Shown: positions 46,506 through 55,921 of the stretch, piece by piece | Position numbering within the stretch: the first letter of the stretch is position 1 | How the letters are laid out: each line of letters opens with the position of its first letter | DNA from: CALKZN01 sp964633815 | GTDB lineage: Bacteria > Pseudomonadota > Gammaproteobacteria > Arenicellales > Arenicellaceae | Direction: 5' to 3' | Assembly: GCA_964633815.1 (NCBI GenBank) | Contig: CAZWHW010000002.1 | Span: 62,001-126,000, forward strand | DNA length: 64,000 nt | The notes under the pieces: model-generated | Seen by the model: the letters and a program-made list of their open reading frames with translations, nothing else | Told to the model about the DNA's origin: nothing | Database searches by the model: none | Program-made: the position numbers and the translations under genes

Positions 46506-47582
46506 ATGTCAGCAATAGAAAACGATCGTTACTTACGTGCTCTTCGGCGTGAAACTGTGGATTACACACCTATGTGGGTAATGCGTCAAGCTGGACGCTA
46601 TTTGCCAGAATATCGAGCGACCCGCAAAGCCGCAGGCAACTTTCTTAACTTATGTAAAAGCCCTGATCTAGCATGTGAAGTTACTATGCAACCTATCGAT
46701 CGTTTTGGCTTAGATGCGGCCATTTTATTTTCGGATATTTTGACTGTTCCTGATGCGATGGGACTAGGCTTAACACTTGAAGAAGGTATTGGCCCTGTTT
46801 TTGAAAAGCCAATTCGTTCACAGTCTGATATAGATAAGCTTTTTGTGCCTGATCCCGAGGGTGAATTGGTTTATGTAATGGATGCAGTCAGAACGATTCG
46901 TAAAGCATTGAATAATCGTGTGCCGTTGATTGGTTTTACTGGCAGTCCTTGGACTTTGGCAACCTATATGGTTGAAGGTAAAGGTACCAAAGAATTTGCG
47001 CATATCCGTGGTTTGATGTTTTCATCTCCCAAAGGTATGCATCAAGTGTTGTCAGTTGTTACTGAGTCAGTGATTGCTTATTTGAAAGCACAAGTAGTTG
47101 CTGGAGTACAATCACTAATGGTGTTTGATACCTGGGGTGGTATTTTATCGACCAAGCAATATGCAGAATTTTCATTGGGCTATATGCAGAAAATTGTTAC
47201 TGCACTAAAAAATGACCCCGAAACTCAGTCTATTCCAGTAGTTTTATTTACTAAAGGTGGTGGTCAATGGCTCGAAATGATTGCTGACACAGGCTGTGAT
47301 GGCATAGGTTTGGATTTTACTGTTGATATTGCTGATGCGAGGCAACGTGTTGGTGATCAGGTGGCGTTGCAGGGAAATATGGATCCAGTGGTGATGAATA
47401 CCAATCCCGAGGTTGTGATCCAGCAGGCAAAGAAAGTTATCGATAGCTATGGGAAGCATTGTTCTGGTCAAGGTCATGTATTTAATTTGGGTCATGGAAT
47501 CCAGCCGCATGCTGATCCAGAACATATGACTATATTGGTTGAGACTGTGAGAAATTATAGTCAGCAATATCATTCTGCATAA
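46506..47582 (+). CDS. hemE: Uroporphyrinogen decarboxylase
   Basis: Decarboxylates uroporphyrinogen III to coproporphyrinogen III in haem synthesis. 358 residues. The N-terminal signature PMWVMRQAGRYLPEYRATR is intact; the substrate Asp lies in LFSDILTVPDAMGLGL; GFTGSPWTLATYMVEG and FNLGHGIQPHADPEH follow. A GGAGAG ribosome site precedes ATG 46506. It is in the gltB-gltD-pyrF-hemE run. Confidence 0.97.
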   Translation: MSAIENDRYLRALRRETVDYTPMWVMRQAGRYLPEYRATRKAAGNFLNLCKSPDLACEVTMQPIDRFGLDAAILFSDILTVPDAMGLGLTLEEGIGPVFEKPIRSQSDIDKLFVPDPEGELVYVMDAVRTIRKALNNRVPLIGFTGSPWTLATYMVEGKGTKEFAHIRGLMFSSPKGMHQVLSVVTESVIAYLKAQVVAGVQSLMVFDTWGGILSTKQYAEFSLGYMQKIVTALKNDPETQSIPVVLFTKGGGQWLEMIADTGCDGIGLDFTVDIADARQRVGDQVALQGNMDPVVMNTNPEVVIQQAKKVIDSYGKHCSGQGHVFNLGHGIQPHADPEHMTILVETVRNYSQQYHSA

Positions 47583-47602
47583 ATTTTGTTGAAGTTGTTG
47601 CA

Positions 47603-48070
47603 ATGATGAGCCTCAGTCAAATCAACTCGCATGTAATAGTTGGTAGCTGCCCAAAGGATGTCGGTGACGTTAGAGAATTGCATGAGAAACATAATGTCTC
47701 CAGTGTGCTCAGTTTACAGACTGATGCAGATTTACATTGCCGAAGAATTAACATTGAATTGCTTGAAACACATTATCAAAAGCGTGAAATTAATTTCCAA
47801 AGGTTTCCGATTGATGATGTCAATCCTACGGATATGGCTGAGAAAATATTAAAGCCTATTCAATATTTGGTAGATCAAGTCAACAAGGATAAATTAGTGT
47901 ATGTGCATTGTAATGCAGGTATTTGCCGGGCTACTTCAACAGTGTTGGGGTATTTGCATTTAGAACAGGGCATGACTATGCAGCAGGGGCTTGAATATAT
48001 ACGTTCTAAAAGGCCAATAGCTAATCCATATGTTTCTGCGGTTGTTCAAGCATTTGAGGAAATAGACTAA
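47603..48070 (+). CDS. Dual-specificity phosphatase, phosphoglucan-phosphatase-like
   Basis: 155 residues. The cysteine phosphatase loop VHCNAGICRATS has nucleophile C103 and R109; the general acid is probably Asp in FPIDDVNP (about 74-78). The start HVIVGSCPKDVGDVRELHEKHNVSSVLSLQTDADL resembles plant SEX4/LSF and laforin-type enzymes that remove phosphate from glucans (the IVGSC, DV-x2-L and LQ-x-D-x-DL spacing). That similarity is from memory, and protein phosphatase activity is an alternative. It starts 20 bases after hemE and probably shares its transcript. No signal peptide is present. Confidence 0.75.
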   Translation: MMSLSQINSHVIVGSCPKDVGDVRELHEKHNVSSVLSLQTDADLHCRRINIELLETHYQKREINFQRFPIDDVNPTDMAEKILKPIQYLVDQVNKDKLVYVHCNAGICRATSTVLGYLHLEQGMTMQQGLEYIRSKRPIANPYVSAVVQAFEEID

Positions 48071-48146
48071 AAAGTGCTTATATGTTTTTTTAACAGGCTT
48101 TTTTTGTCACAGTAAATATATTATTTTCTTGAAATAGTTTCACCAG

Positions 48147-50015
48147 TTAATCTAGCTCTTCCCAGCGCTCATAGCAATGATCTAGTTCTTGTTGCCAATG
48201 GTTTAGTTCCTCGGCTAATTGAGCCAGTTCTTGAGCAGGTTTTTTAAAATAGTTTGGTGTGTTCATTTCATCTGACCTAGTTTGTATTAGCTGCTCTAGA
48301 TCTTCAATTTTTTTTGGCAAACTATCTAATTCGCGCTGTTCGTTGTAACTTAGCTTATTCTTTTTAGGTTCAGGTTTATTTTTTTTATCAGATGCGGGAT
48401 TTCCACTTGAATTAGTTTTATTTGTAGAGGCTTTATTTGGCCGTTGACGAACCCAATCATCATAGCCACCAATATATTCATTCACTTGCGGAGAATCAGG
48501 AGTGCCTTCAAAAACAATTGTGCTGCTGACAACATTGTTTAGGAAAGTTCTATCATGGCTAACTAATAAGAGGGTGCCTTGATACTCCACTAAAATATTC
48601 TCCAAAAGTTCCAAGGTTTCCATATCGAGATCATTGGTCGGTTCATCTAAAATTAATAAATTAAATGGTTTGGTGAACAGTTTGGCTAGCAGAAGACGAT
48701 TGCGTTCACCTCCTGATAGTGCTGTGACAGATCCTCTTGCTTGCGCGGGTGAAAATAGAAAGTCTTGCACATAGCTCATAATATGTTTTTCGACGCCGTT
48801 AATTATGATCTGGTTGCGGCCACCGGAAATATTATCTAATACGCTTAAATTTTCATTAATATCACTGCGCATTTGGTCTAAGTAGGCAATTTCTAAATTG
48901 GTGCCAAGTTTTATATGGCCACTAGTAGGATTTAATTTTTCCGTAATGACTTTGATCAGTGTCGATTTGCCTGAGCCGTTTTTACCAATAATGCCAATTT
49001 TGTCGCCGCGAATGATATTGCAGGAGAAGTTCGGAATAATCGTTTGATTATTGAAGTTAACCGTGACGTCACGTAATTCAATAACGCGCTTGCCTGAAGT
49101 TGATTGACTTTGTAGGGTCAGGTTGGCTGTACCTTGGCGTTCTCTTCTAGCTTTACGTTGTTCTCTTAAAGCCTTGAGTGCCCGAACTCTGCCTTCATTG
49201 CGCGTTCGGCGCGCTTGAATTCCTTGACGAATCCATACTTCTTCTTGAGCGAGTTTTTTATCAAATTGCGCATTGCTACGTTCTTCTTCAGCTAATGCTT
49301 TGGCTTTATTAGTTAGATATTCATCAAAATTTCCATTCCAAGTGATGACTTGGCCGCGATCTATTTCAATAATTTTATCGCAGAGTTTGTTTAAAAAAGT
49401 TCGGTCATGCGACACGATAACTAGAGCAATATTAGCATGCGCAAGAAATTGCTCTAACCATTCTATAGTCTCGATATCTAGATGGTTGGTTGGTTCATCT
49501 AGTAACAATATTTCAGGGTTATTTATCAGTGCTTTTGCTAATAGAACCCGTCTTTTCATGCCGCCCGATAAACTGTCAAAGCGGGTATTGGCATCTAACT
49601 CAAAGCGAGAAACTAAAGTTTGAGCTGCATTAATATCAGACCATAAATCATATTCTGACATCGCAGCTTGAATTTCAGAAGAAGTTTCCCCAGAAGCTTC
49701 TTCTTGAAAATACTGTGCTAAAATTTCGCCATGTTTGGCGTGACCACTGGCAATAACCGCGGTAATTGAGTCAGTGATGTTCGTTGGAATGGATTGGATC
49801 AATTGACCTATTTTAAGACCATTTTTTAAATGCAACTCTCCATCATCAGGTTGAAATATACCCAAAAGTAGTTTTAGAAAAGTTGATTTACCCGTGCCAT
49901 TCCTGCCAACTAAACCAATTTTATCCAAGGGATTTATCACTAAGTTTGCATTATCAATGAGTGTTGGGCCACCAACGCTAAAAGACATGTTTTTGATTTG
50001 AATTAGTGGTGTCAT
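48147..50015 (-). CDS. uup: ABC-F ATPase Uup
   Basis: Soluble protein with two ABC ATPase domains and no membrane part; the Uup group acts on ribosomes and affects transposon excision. 622 residues. Walker A GRNGTGKST and GKNGSGKST, signatures LSGGMKRR and LSGGERNR and Walker B ILLLDEPTNHLD and LLILDEPTNDLD are present, joined by an ABC-F interdomain linker (about 230-300, with a basic RRERQG-type stretch). A C-terminal coiled coil (about 555-620) is the DNA/ribosome-binding extension of Uup. ATG at 50015; monocistronic. Confidence 0.93.
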   Translation of the reverse strand: MTPLIQIKNMSFSVGGPTLIDNANLVINPLDKIGLVGRNGTGKSTFLKLLLGIFQPDDGELHLKNGLKIGQLIQSIPTNITDSITAVIASGHAKHGEILAQYFQEEASGETSSEIQAAMSEYDLWSDINAAQTLVSRFELDANTRFDSLSGGMKRRVLLAKALINNPEILLLDEPTNHLDIETIEWLEQFLAHANIALVIVSHDRTFLNKLCDKIIEIDRGQVITWNGNFDEYLTNKAKALAEEERSNAQFDKKLAQEEVWIRQGIQARRTRNEGRVRALKALREQRKARRERQGTANLTLQSQSTSGKRVIELRDVTVNFNNQTIIPNFSCNIIRGDKIGIIGKNGSGKSTLIKVITEKLNPTSGHIKLGTNLEIAYLDQMRSDINENLSVLDNISGGRNQIIINGVEKHIMSYVQDFLFSPAQARGSVTALSGGERNRLLLAKLFTKPFNLLILDEPTNDLDMETLELLENILVEYQGTLLLVSHDRTFLNNVVSSTIVFEGTPDSPQVNEYIGGYDDWVRQRPNKASTNKTNSSGNPASDKKNKPEPKKNKLSYNEQRELDSLPKKIEDLEQLIQTRSDEMNTPNYFKKPAQELAQLAEELNHWQQELDHCYERWEELD

Positions 50016-50169
50016 CGAGTCAAGACTTCAAAGCTGAAAAGTTTTATCATAGGCACATCAAGCGATGCCAAAAATATATATTATACGATGTTAAATACTG
50101 TCCAAAGAGATTATTCTGGTTATGAAATGGTTACCCTTAACCAAATCTGCAAACTTGCGTGTCATTTAA

Positions 50170-51210
50170 ATGGTTAATTCTCCTAAGCCCAGCACTTGCT
50201 TAATAGTAGCTCCTTCATGGGTTGGAGATATGGTTATGGCGCAATCTTTATTTAAGACGTTAATCGAGCAAAATCCAGAGCTCAAGATCGATGTTTTAGC
50301 CCCCGCATGGTGTTCTGCGCTGACAGATTATATGCCTGAGGTAAATCGATTAATTGAGGCGCCATTTGTTCATGGGTCATTGAATTTTCTTCGACGTTGG
50401 CAGTTGGCAAAACAAATTCAGGGGAAGTATGACATTGCTTTTGTTTTGCCAAATAGTTTGAAGTCAGCATTAGTTCCTTGGCTGGCGAGAATTCCACAAA
50501 GAATTGGTTTTCATGGTGAGCAAAGGTATGGTTTGCTAAATCTGCGGCATTCATTGAATAAACAAAAATTGCCTTTGATGGTACAGCGATTTGTTGCTCT
50601 AGTTAATGATAAAAATGCTGAAGCCATAGCTAAAGAAGATATTCCAAAACCTAAGTTAAATGTTGAGCGCAATAAAATCGAACAAACACGGCAACAATAT
50701 GAACTAGCTAATTCAGAACAAAATCAAGTATTGGTTTTATGTCCTGGAGCTGAGTTTGGTGCAGCTAAACAGTGGCCTGTAGAACATTATGCTTCGGTAG
50801 CACGTTTTTATATAGATGCGGGTTGGCAAGTCTGGTTGTTTGGTTCAGAAAAAGATGTGCTAACTTGTACTGCTATTAATAATTTAAGTCATCAAAAATG
50901 TCATAATTTAGCTGGTAAGACCAGTTTGTCTGATGCGGTTGCTTTGATGGCTGCAGCTGATTTAGTTGTTAGCAATGACTCAGGCTTAATGCATGTTGCT
51001 GCGGCTTTGCAAAAGCCGTTAGTAGCGATTTACGGTTCGACTGATCCGAGTTTTACTCCACCATTAAATGATAATTCGCAAATTGAACGTTTAGCATTAG
51101 ATTGTAGTCCATGTTTTAAGCGGGATTGTCCGCTAGATCATTTAGATTGCTTAGTAAAACTTCCTCCGAGACAGGTGCTGGCAGCAACTGAAACTTTGTT
51201 GGAAGAATGA
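50170..51210 (+). CDS. waaF: ADP-heptose:LPS heptosyltransferase II
   Basis: Family 9 glycosyltransferase adding the second heptose of the LPS inner core. 346 residues. N-terminal APSWVGDMVMAQSLFKTL; C-terminal GAEFGAAKQWP, VVSNDSGLMHVAAAL and PLVAIYGSTDPSFTPP are diagnostic of WaaF. First gene of the core cluster. Its end overlaps waaC, with the TGA lying inside the ATGATGATG start region of waaC. Confidence 0.94.
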   Translation: MVNSPKPSTCLIVAPSWVGDMVMAQSLFKTLIEQNPELKIDVLAPAWCSALTDYMPEVNRLIEAPFVHGSLNFLRRWQLAKQIQGKYDIAFVLPNSLKSALVPWLARIPQRIGFHGEQRYGLLNLRHSLNKQKLPLMVQRFVALVNDKNAEAIAKEDIPKPKLNVERNKIEQTRQQYELANSEQNQVLVLCPGAEFGAAKQWPVEHYASVARFYIDAGWQVWLFGSEKDVLTCTAINNLSHQKCHNLAGKTSLSDAVALMAAADLVVSNDSGLMHVAAALQKPLVAIYGSTDPSFTPPLNDNSQIERLALDCSPCFKRDCPLDHLDCLVKLPPRQVLAATETLLEE

Positions 51211-52229
51211 TGATGAAAGTTCTAATAATTAAACTGACCTCTATGGGCGATGTTATCCATACATTGCCTGCATTGACTGATGCAAAAAAGTATTGCCAAA
51301 AAGAGGTCACATTTGATTTTGTTGTCGAAGATACGTTTCAAGAAATTCCTGCTTGGCATCCAGATGTAGATCGAGTCATTACAGTAGCGACTAGGCGGTG
51401 GCGGAAAAAAATGTGGTCATCGCGAAGGGAAATACAAACTGCTTATAAACAGCTTAAAGTGAACTATTATGATGTCATCATTGATGCGCAAGGTTTACTT
51501 AAAAGCGCTATTATTGCGCGCTTTGCCAAAGGAATCCTTCATGGCTATGATAAAGACTCGATTCGAGAATCGCTTGCAGTACGTTTATACAATGAAAGCC
51601 ACGCGATTCATCCATCGCAGCATGCTATCAGTCGCGTTCGTCATCTATTAGCTCATTCCTTAGGTTATCGGGCGCAGATAAATGAGATTGAAACGACCCT
51701 GGATTATGGCTTATCTTTAGACTGTATTCCTAATGACCAATCAAATAACAATATACTTGGCGAACCGTATATTGTGTTGTTGCATGGAACGACGTGGCTA
51801 TCTAAGGAGTGGCCAGTGTTGAATTGGCAAGAATTAGCCCAAAAACTTGCAAAAAATTATCGTGTGCTGCTGCCATGGGGTAATGAAGCAGAGTTGACGC
51901 GAGCTAAAAAAATCGCAACTGATAATGAGAAAATCACAGTTTTACCACGGCTAAAAATTTCATCAATTGCACATATTTTAGCTCAGGCTAAAGGGGTGGT
52001 GGCTGTGGATACGGGTCTAGGACATTTATCCGCTGCATTAGGTACGCCAACTGTATCTATTTATGGCCCAACAGATGTCAATTTGGTGGGCACAAAGGGG
52101 CAGCGACAACTACATTTATGCGCTGCCGTTGAGGAGAATTGGCGTACAATCAAGAAAAATGAAGCCTTTGACTATGATACAGTTTCAGTTCAAACTGTTT
52201 ATGCTGAATTATTAGAATTATGTGTATAA
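51207..52229 (+). CDS. waaC: ADP-heptose:LPS heptosyltransferase I
   Basis: Adds the first heptose to Kdo. 340 residues; KVLIIKLTSMGDVIHTLPALTDA is the WaaC opening, with YDVIIDAQGLLKSA, HGTTWLSKEWP and VAVDTGLGHLSAALGTPTVSIYGPTD further on. Three ATG codons in a row at 51207, 51210 and 51213 make the exact start uncertain by two residues. Translation is coupled to waaF. Confidence 0.94.
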   Translation: MMMKVLIIKLTSMGDVIHTLPALTDAKKYCQKEVTFDFVVEDTFQEIPAWHPDVDRVITVATRRWRKKMWSSRREIQTAYKQLKVNYYDVIIDAQGLLKSAIIARFAKGILHGYDKDSIRESLAVRLYNESHAIHPSQHAISRVRHLLAHSLGYRAQINEIETTLDYGLSLDCIPNDQSNNNILGEPYIVLLHGTTWLSKEWPVLNWQELAQKLAKNYRVLLPWGNEAELTRAKKIATDNEKITVLPRLKISSIAHILAQAKGVVAVDTGLGHLSAALGTPTVSIYGPTDVNLVGTKGQRQLHLCAAVEENWRTIKKNEAFDYDTVSVQTVYAELLELCV

Positions 52230-52250
52230 CTTCGAGGAATCGTAAATAAA

Positions 52251-53249
52251 ATGAGTCATGTATTGGTTACAGGTGGTGCTGGATATATCGGTTCACATAC
52301 TTCACGACATTTACTAGCTGCTGGACATGAAATTATTGTACTTGATAATTTGTATTCTGGGCATCGATGGGCAGTGCCAAAGCAAGCAGAGTTTATTGAA
52401 GGTGATGCCGGTGATCAGGAGCTCCTTAATCAGATTTTAAATGACTACGACATTGATGCAATTGTTCATTTTGCTGGGCATATTGTGGTGCCAGAATCTG
52501 TTGAAGATCCACTAAAGTATTATGAAAATAATTGCACTGTGACGCAAACTCTAGCTAGAATTGCAGTTACTAATGGAATTCAGCATATGATTTTTTCCTC
52601 TAGCGCAGCAGTTTATGGTGAACCAAATGAATTGCCGGTAACTGAATCAACACTGACAAAGCCCATATCACCATATGGGCGCACTAAACTTATTTCAGAG
52701 TGGTTGTTGGAAGATGTAAGCAGAGCATTTGAGAAGTTTAATTATGTTGCTCTTCGCTATTTTAATGTCGCTGGCGCAGCGTTGGATGGAACTATAGGGC
52801 AAGCGACGCCAGAAGCGACACATTTAATCAAAGTTGCAGCGGAATTAGTAATGGGTAAACGCGAGCAAATTTCTTTATTTGGTAACGATTATCCGACTCA
52901 TGATGGTACTTGTATTCGCGATTATATTCATATCGAAGATTTAGCCGCAGCTCATGTGTCGGCCTTAAGATACTTACAAACAGGCGGTTCGAGCGATGTG
53001 TTTAATTGTGGATATGGTCAAGGATTTAGTGTCAAAGAAGTGCTTGATTGTGTCTCAGAAGTTTCTGCTCAGAAGCTTAATATCAAGCATGTTGAACGCC
53101 GTGCAGGCGACCCAGCAGAATTAATTGCGAATAATGAAAAAATTCTTGCTATGTTAGATTGGCAACCGCAATATAATGATATTAAATTAATTTGCCAAAC
53201 AGCGTTGGATTGGGAACGATCCCTTGTAAAACGAAAGACAGTGGCTTAA
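52251..53249 (+). CDS. galE: UDP-glucose 4-epimerase
   Basis: Interconverts UDP-glucose and UDP-galactose. 332-residue extended SDR: NAD motif VTGGAGYIGSHTSRHL (about 5-20), catalytic Ser in FSSSAAVYGEP and YGRTK (YxxxK). RYFNVAGAALDGTIGQA and GDYPTHDGTCIRDYIH-like segments near the middle are also present. It lies in the core operon 21 bases after waaC and six bases before the WaaG-WaaP gene, so it probably supplies a core hexose. Related epimerases with other sugars cannot be excluded. Confidence 0.92.
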   Translation: MSHVLVTGGAGYIGSHTSRHLLAAGHEIIVLDNLYSGHRWAVPKQAEFIEGDAGDQELLNQILNDYDIDAIVHFAGHIVVPESVEDPLKYYENNCTVTQTLARIAVTNGIQHMIFSSSAAVYGEPNELPVTESTLTKPISPYGRTKLISEWLLEDVSRAFEKFNYVALRYFNVAGAALDGTIGQATPEATHLIKVAAELVMGKREQISLFGNDYPTHDGTCIRDYIHIEDLAAAHVSALRYLQTGGSSDVFNCGYGQGFSVKEVLDCVSEVSAQKLNIKHVERRAGDPAELIANNEKILAMLDWQPQYNDIKLICQTALDWERSLVKRKTVA

Positions 53250-53255
53250 TAGACT

Positions 53256-55250
53256 ATGAAATTTGCTTTTTGCCTTTATAAACATTTTCCATACAGCGGC
53301 TTGTCGCGGGATATGTTGCGCATTTTGCATGAGTGTGGACAACGAGGTCATAAGGTTGTAGTTTTTACAGGCAGTTGGGAAGGACCCAAGCCTGATAATG
53401 CTGAAGTAGTTATTATCAAACATTTTGGTATGAGTAATCACACTCGGGTAGCAGCGTTTCATCGTAAGTTATTTTTATTTCTGGGGCGTTATAATTTCGA
53501 TATTCTGGTTGGTTTCAACAAAATTCCTTATATGGATATTTATTATTGCGGTGATTTTTGTTTTGTGGGTCGAGCGATGCAAAAGTATTCATGGTTGTAT
53601 CACAAGTCACCTAGATTTTTGTTTTTTCAAAACTTTGAAAGTAGTGTGTTTTCTACGATAAGTAAAACGAAAATTCTTTCACTATCTGAACGAGAAAAAT
53701 CTATATATCAAGAGTATTATCTTACGCAAGATCATAGATTTTATGACATCCCTCCAACGTTAGATCGGTTTCGTCGGGAAATATGGAAAAAGCTGCCTGA
53801 GCGAGAACTGATTCGTGAACGATTAGGAATTGCTGAAGATCAATATTTATTATTATTAGTTGGTTCAGGTTTTAAAACCAAAGGCTTAGATCGAACTATC
53901 AAGGCGATTGCTGCTTTGCCACAAGAGTTGCGACAAAAAACCTCGCTATTTGTTATAGGACAAGATAAAGAAGAAAGCTTTTTTGCATTAGCGCAAAAAT
54001 TAAATGTGGAATCACATATTGAATTTTTAGGCGGTCGCGATGATGTCCCAGAACTAATGAAGGCGGCAGACTTATTAGTGCACCCAGCTTATGCCGAAAC
54101 AACAGGCACGGTTATTTTGGAAGCAATAACTTATGGTTTACCTGTATTGGCTACTAAAGTCTGTGGATATGCGCATCATATTGGTAAAGCTGATGCTGGA
54201 ATGGTATTGCGTTCGCCATTTAGACAAGAAGAATTTAACGAAAAATTGGAGGGTGTATTACTTTCTGAAAAGCGTGAAGAATGGAGCAAGAACGGATTGC
54301 TCTATGGAGATAATGATGAACTTTATAAAATGCCTCAATCAGTTGCGTGCATAATAGAGAATGAAGCGAGTCAAAACGTTGACGAACAATCAAATCAGTT
54401 CAATATTGATAGTACTGGAAGTTTTTATTTAAGACAGTATTTTGCTGATTCTATACAAGAAAAGATTCGTTTTAATGACTTGATGTCGATTCAAGGAGAA
54501 GTCTATCGAGAAGCTCCAGGGCGACGAACAGTAAAGTTTGAACGTGGTGGAAAATCTTATTTTATCAAAGCTCATACAGGTGTTGGCTGGCAAGAAATTC
54601 TTAAAAATTTGATTTATCTTCGTGCACCAGTTGTAGGAGCGTTGAATGAATGGCATGGAGTACATCGTTTGACCGATTTGGAGATAGATACAATGACCGT
54701 AGCGGGATATGGGATTCGGGGAAAAAATCCAGCTAAACGACGATCATTTATTGTTACTGAAGCTTTACCAACCTCCGTAAGCTTAGAAGACTACACTCAG
54801 TCTTGGAAGAGTTCATCACCAAAAAGTCGTGAGCAAATTAGGTTTAAAAGAAAAGTGATTAAAAAAATTGCTGAAATCACTCGTACTATGCATGAAAATG
54901 GTGCTAACCATCGAGATTATTATTTATGTCATTTTTTGTTGGAATTGCCTGATGGAGATTTAGAACGAATGCGTTTGTTTTTAATTGATTTACATCGTAT
55001 GCAATTGCGTCGAAAAACACCAACTCGTTGGAAAGTAAAGGATATAGCGGGTTTGTATTTCTCAAGTCTAGATATTGGTTTAACGCAAAGAGATTGGTAT
55101 CGGTTTATGATGGCTTATCGTGGCAAAGACCTTAAAGGTACGTTGTCTGAGCAAAAATTTTGGGGTGCTGTCATTAAACGAGGAGCCTCACTTTATCGTT
55201 CAGAACAATCGGACAAAGCTAAATTGGCACGAAACGTCATCAGAACATAA
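53256..55250 (+). CDS. WaaG-WaaP fusion: LPS glucosyltransferase I plus core heptose kinase
   Basis: 664 residues in one uninterrupted frame. Residues about 1-365 match WaaG (GT4): FAFCLYKHFPYSGLSRDMLRI, GFNKIPYMDIYYCGD and LLVGSGFKTKGLDRTI, with the nucleotide-sugar motif ETTGTVILEAITYGLPVL. Residues about 395-650 match WaaP: QGEVYREAPGRRTVKFE, EWHGVHRLTDLEIDTM, catalytic NHRDYYLCHFLLELP and FLIDLHRMQLR, SLDIGLTQRDWYRFM. A polar linker (about 365-395) joins them. In E. coli and Pseudomonas these are two genes. Predicted role: add the first core glucose and phosphorylate heptose I. Confidence 0.9.
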   Translation: MKFAFCLYKHFPYSGLSRDMLRILHECGQRGHKVVVFTGSWEGPKPDNAEVVIIKHFGMSNHTRVAAFHRKLFLFLGRYNFDILVGFNKIPYMDIYYCGDFCFVGRAMQKYSWLYHKSPRFLFFQNFESSVFSTISKTKILSLSEREKSIYQEYYLTQDHRFYDIPPTLDRFRREIWKKLPERELIRERLGIAEDQYLLLLVGSGFKTKGLDRTIKAIAALPQELRQKTSLFVIGQDKEESFFALAQKLNVESHIEFLGGRDDVPELMKAADLLVHPAYAETTGTVILEAITYGLPVLATKVCGYAHHIGKADAGMVLRSPFRQEEFNEKLEGVLLSEKREEWSKNGLLYGDNDELYKMPQSVACIIENEASQNVDEQSNQFNIDSTGSFYLRQYFADSIQEKIRFNDLMSIQGEVYREAPGRRTVKFERGGKSYFIKAHTGVGWQEILKNLIYLRAPVVGALNEWHGVHRLTDLEIDTMTVAGYGIRGKNPAKRRSFIVTEALPTSVSLEDYTQSWKSSSPKSREQIRFKRKVIKKIAEITRTMHENGANHRDYYLCHFLLELPDGDLERMRLFLIDLHRMQLRRKTPTRWKVKDIAGLYFSSLDIGLTQRDWYRFMMAYRGKDLKGTLSEQKFWGAVIKRGASLYRSEQSDKAKLARNVIRT

Positions 55251-55254
55251 TTCG

Positions 55255-55890
55255 ATGTTTTTTTGGTCTAAACAGTTTGCTGACTGTGTCAGTAAAGAAT
55301 TCTCTGAGGTGTTGTCAAGCCCAGCCGAACTTTTAGAAAAATGCGAAATCATTAAGGATGATAAATCGACGACGGTTGGTAAATTCGATTGGCAGGATAA
55401 ACAATATATTATCAAACGATTTAATGCCCGAACTAAAGGTCATGCAGTTAAACGTTCACTACGACGTTCCCGAGCAAATAATTGCTGGCATATGTCGAAA
55501 ACTTTTATGAAATGCGGAATTGCTGTGGCTAAGCCGATCGCAATGTTAGAAAGACGAGCAGCTTTTTTAAAAGCTGATTCATTCTTTATTAGTGAGTGTA
55601 TAAATGGCGTGGAGATTTTAGATTGGTTGCCTAAACAAGAAACATCCATATACAGCACGATTAAGGAGCAAGTGACAGAAATTTTTAATATTTTTGCTAA
55701 AAACAGGTTGTCACATGGTGATATGAAAGCGACAAATTTACTATGGTCTGGTCAAAAAATAACCCTTATAGATTTAGATGTCGCAAAACAGCATTCCAAT
55801 AGTATTTTGTTTGCCAGAGCTCATGCGCGAGATAAGCGTCGCTTTAAACGTAATGGTGCTTTATTCGCGAACATGTTGAATACTGCTTAA
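55255..55890 (+). CDS. LPS core kinase, InaA/WapP-like
   Basis: 211-residue small eukaryotic-like kinase, probably phosphorylating an LPS core sugar. The glycine-poor N-lobe has a candidate ATP lysine in KQYIIKRFNA; catalytic HGDMKATNLLW (Asp, Asn) and metal-binding LIDLDVAKQ are intact. The ATG at 55255 begins four bases after the WaaG-WaaP stop; the frame is open upstream within that gene, but the family similarity begins only after 55255. In Pseudomonas a second kinase (WapP) follows WaaP and phosphorylates the second heptose; a similar role here is inferred from position. Confidence 0.8.
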   Translation: MFFWSKQFADCVSKEFSEVLSSPAELLEKCEIIKDDKSTTVGKFDWQDKQYIIKRFNARTKGHAVKRSLRRSRANNCWHMSKTFMKCGIAVAKPIAMLERRAAFLKADSFFISECINGVEILDWLPKQETSIYSTIKEQVTEIFNIFAKNRLSHGDMKATNLLWSGQKITLIDLDVAKQHSNSILFARAHARDKRRFKRNGALFANMLNTA

Positions 55891-55921
55891 TGGTGAAGTT
55901 GAGTTTATTTATATACATTTT

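Noticed and set aside
55120..55254. Earlier start for the second kinase inside the WaaG-WaaP gene
   Set aside because: The extra residues show no kinase similarity; ATG 55255, four bases after the upstream stop, fits operon spacing.
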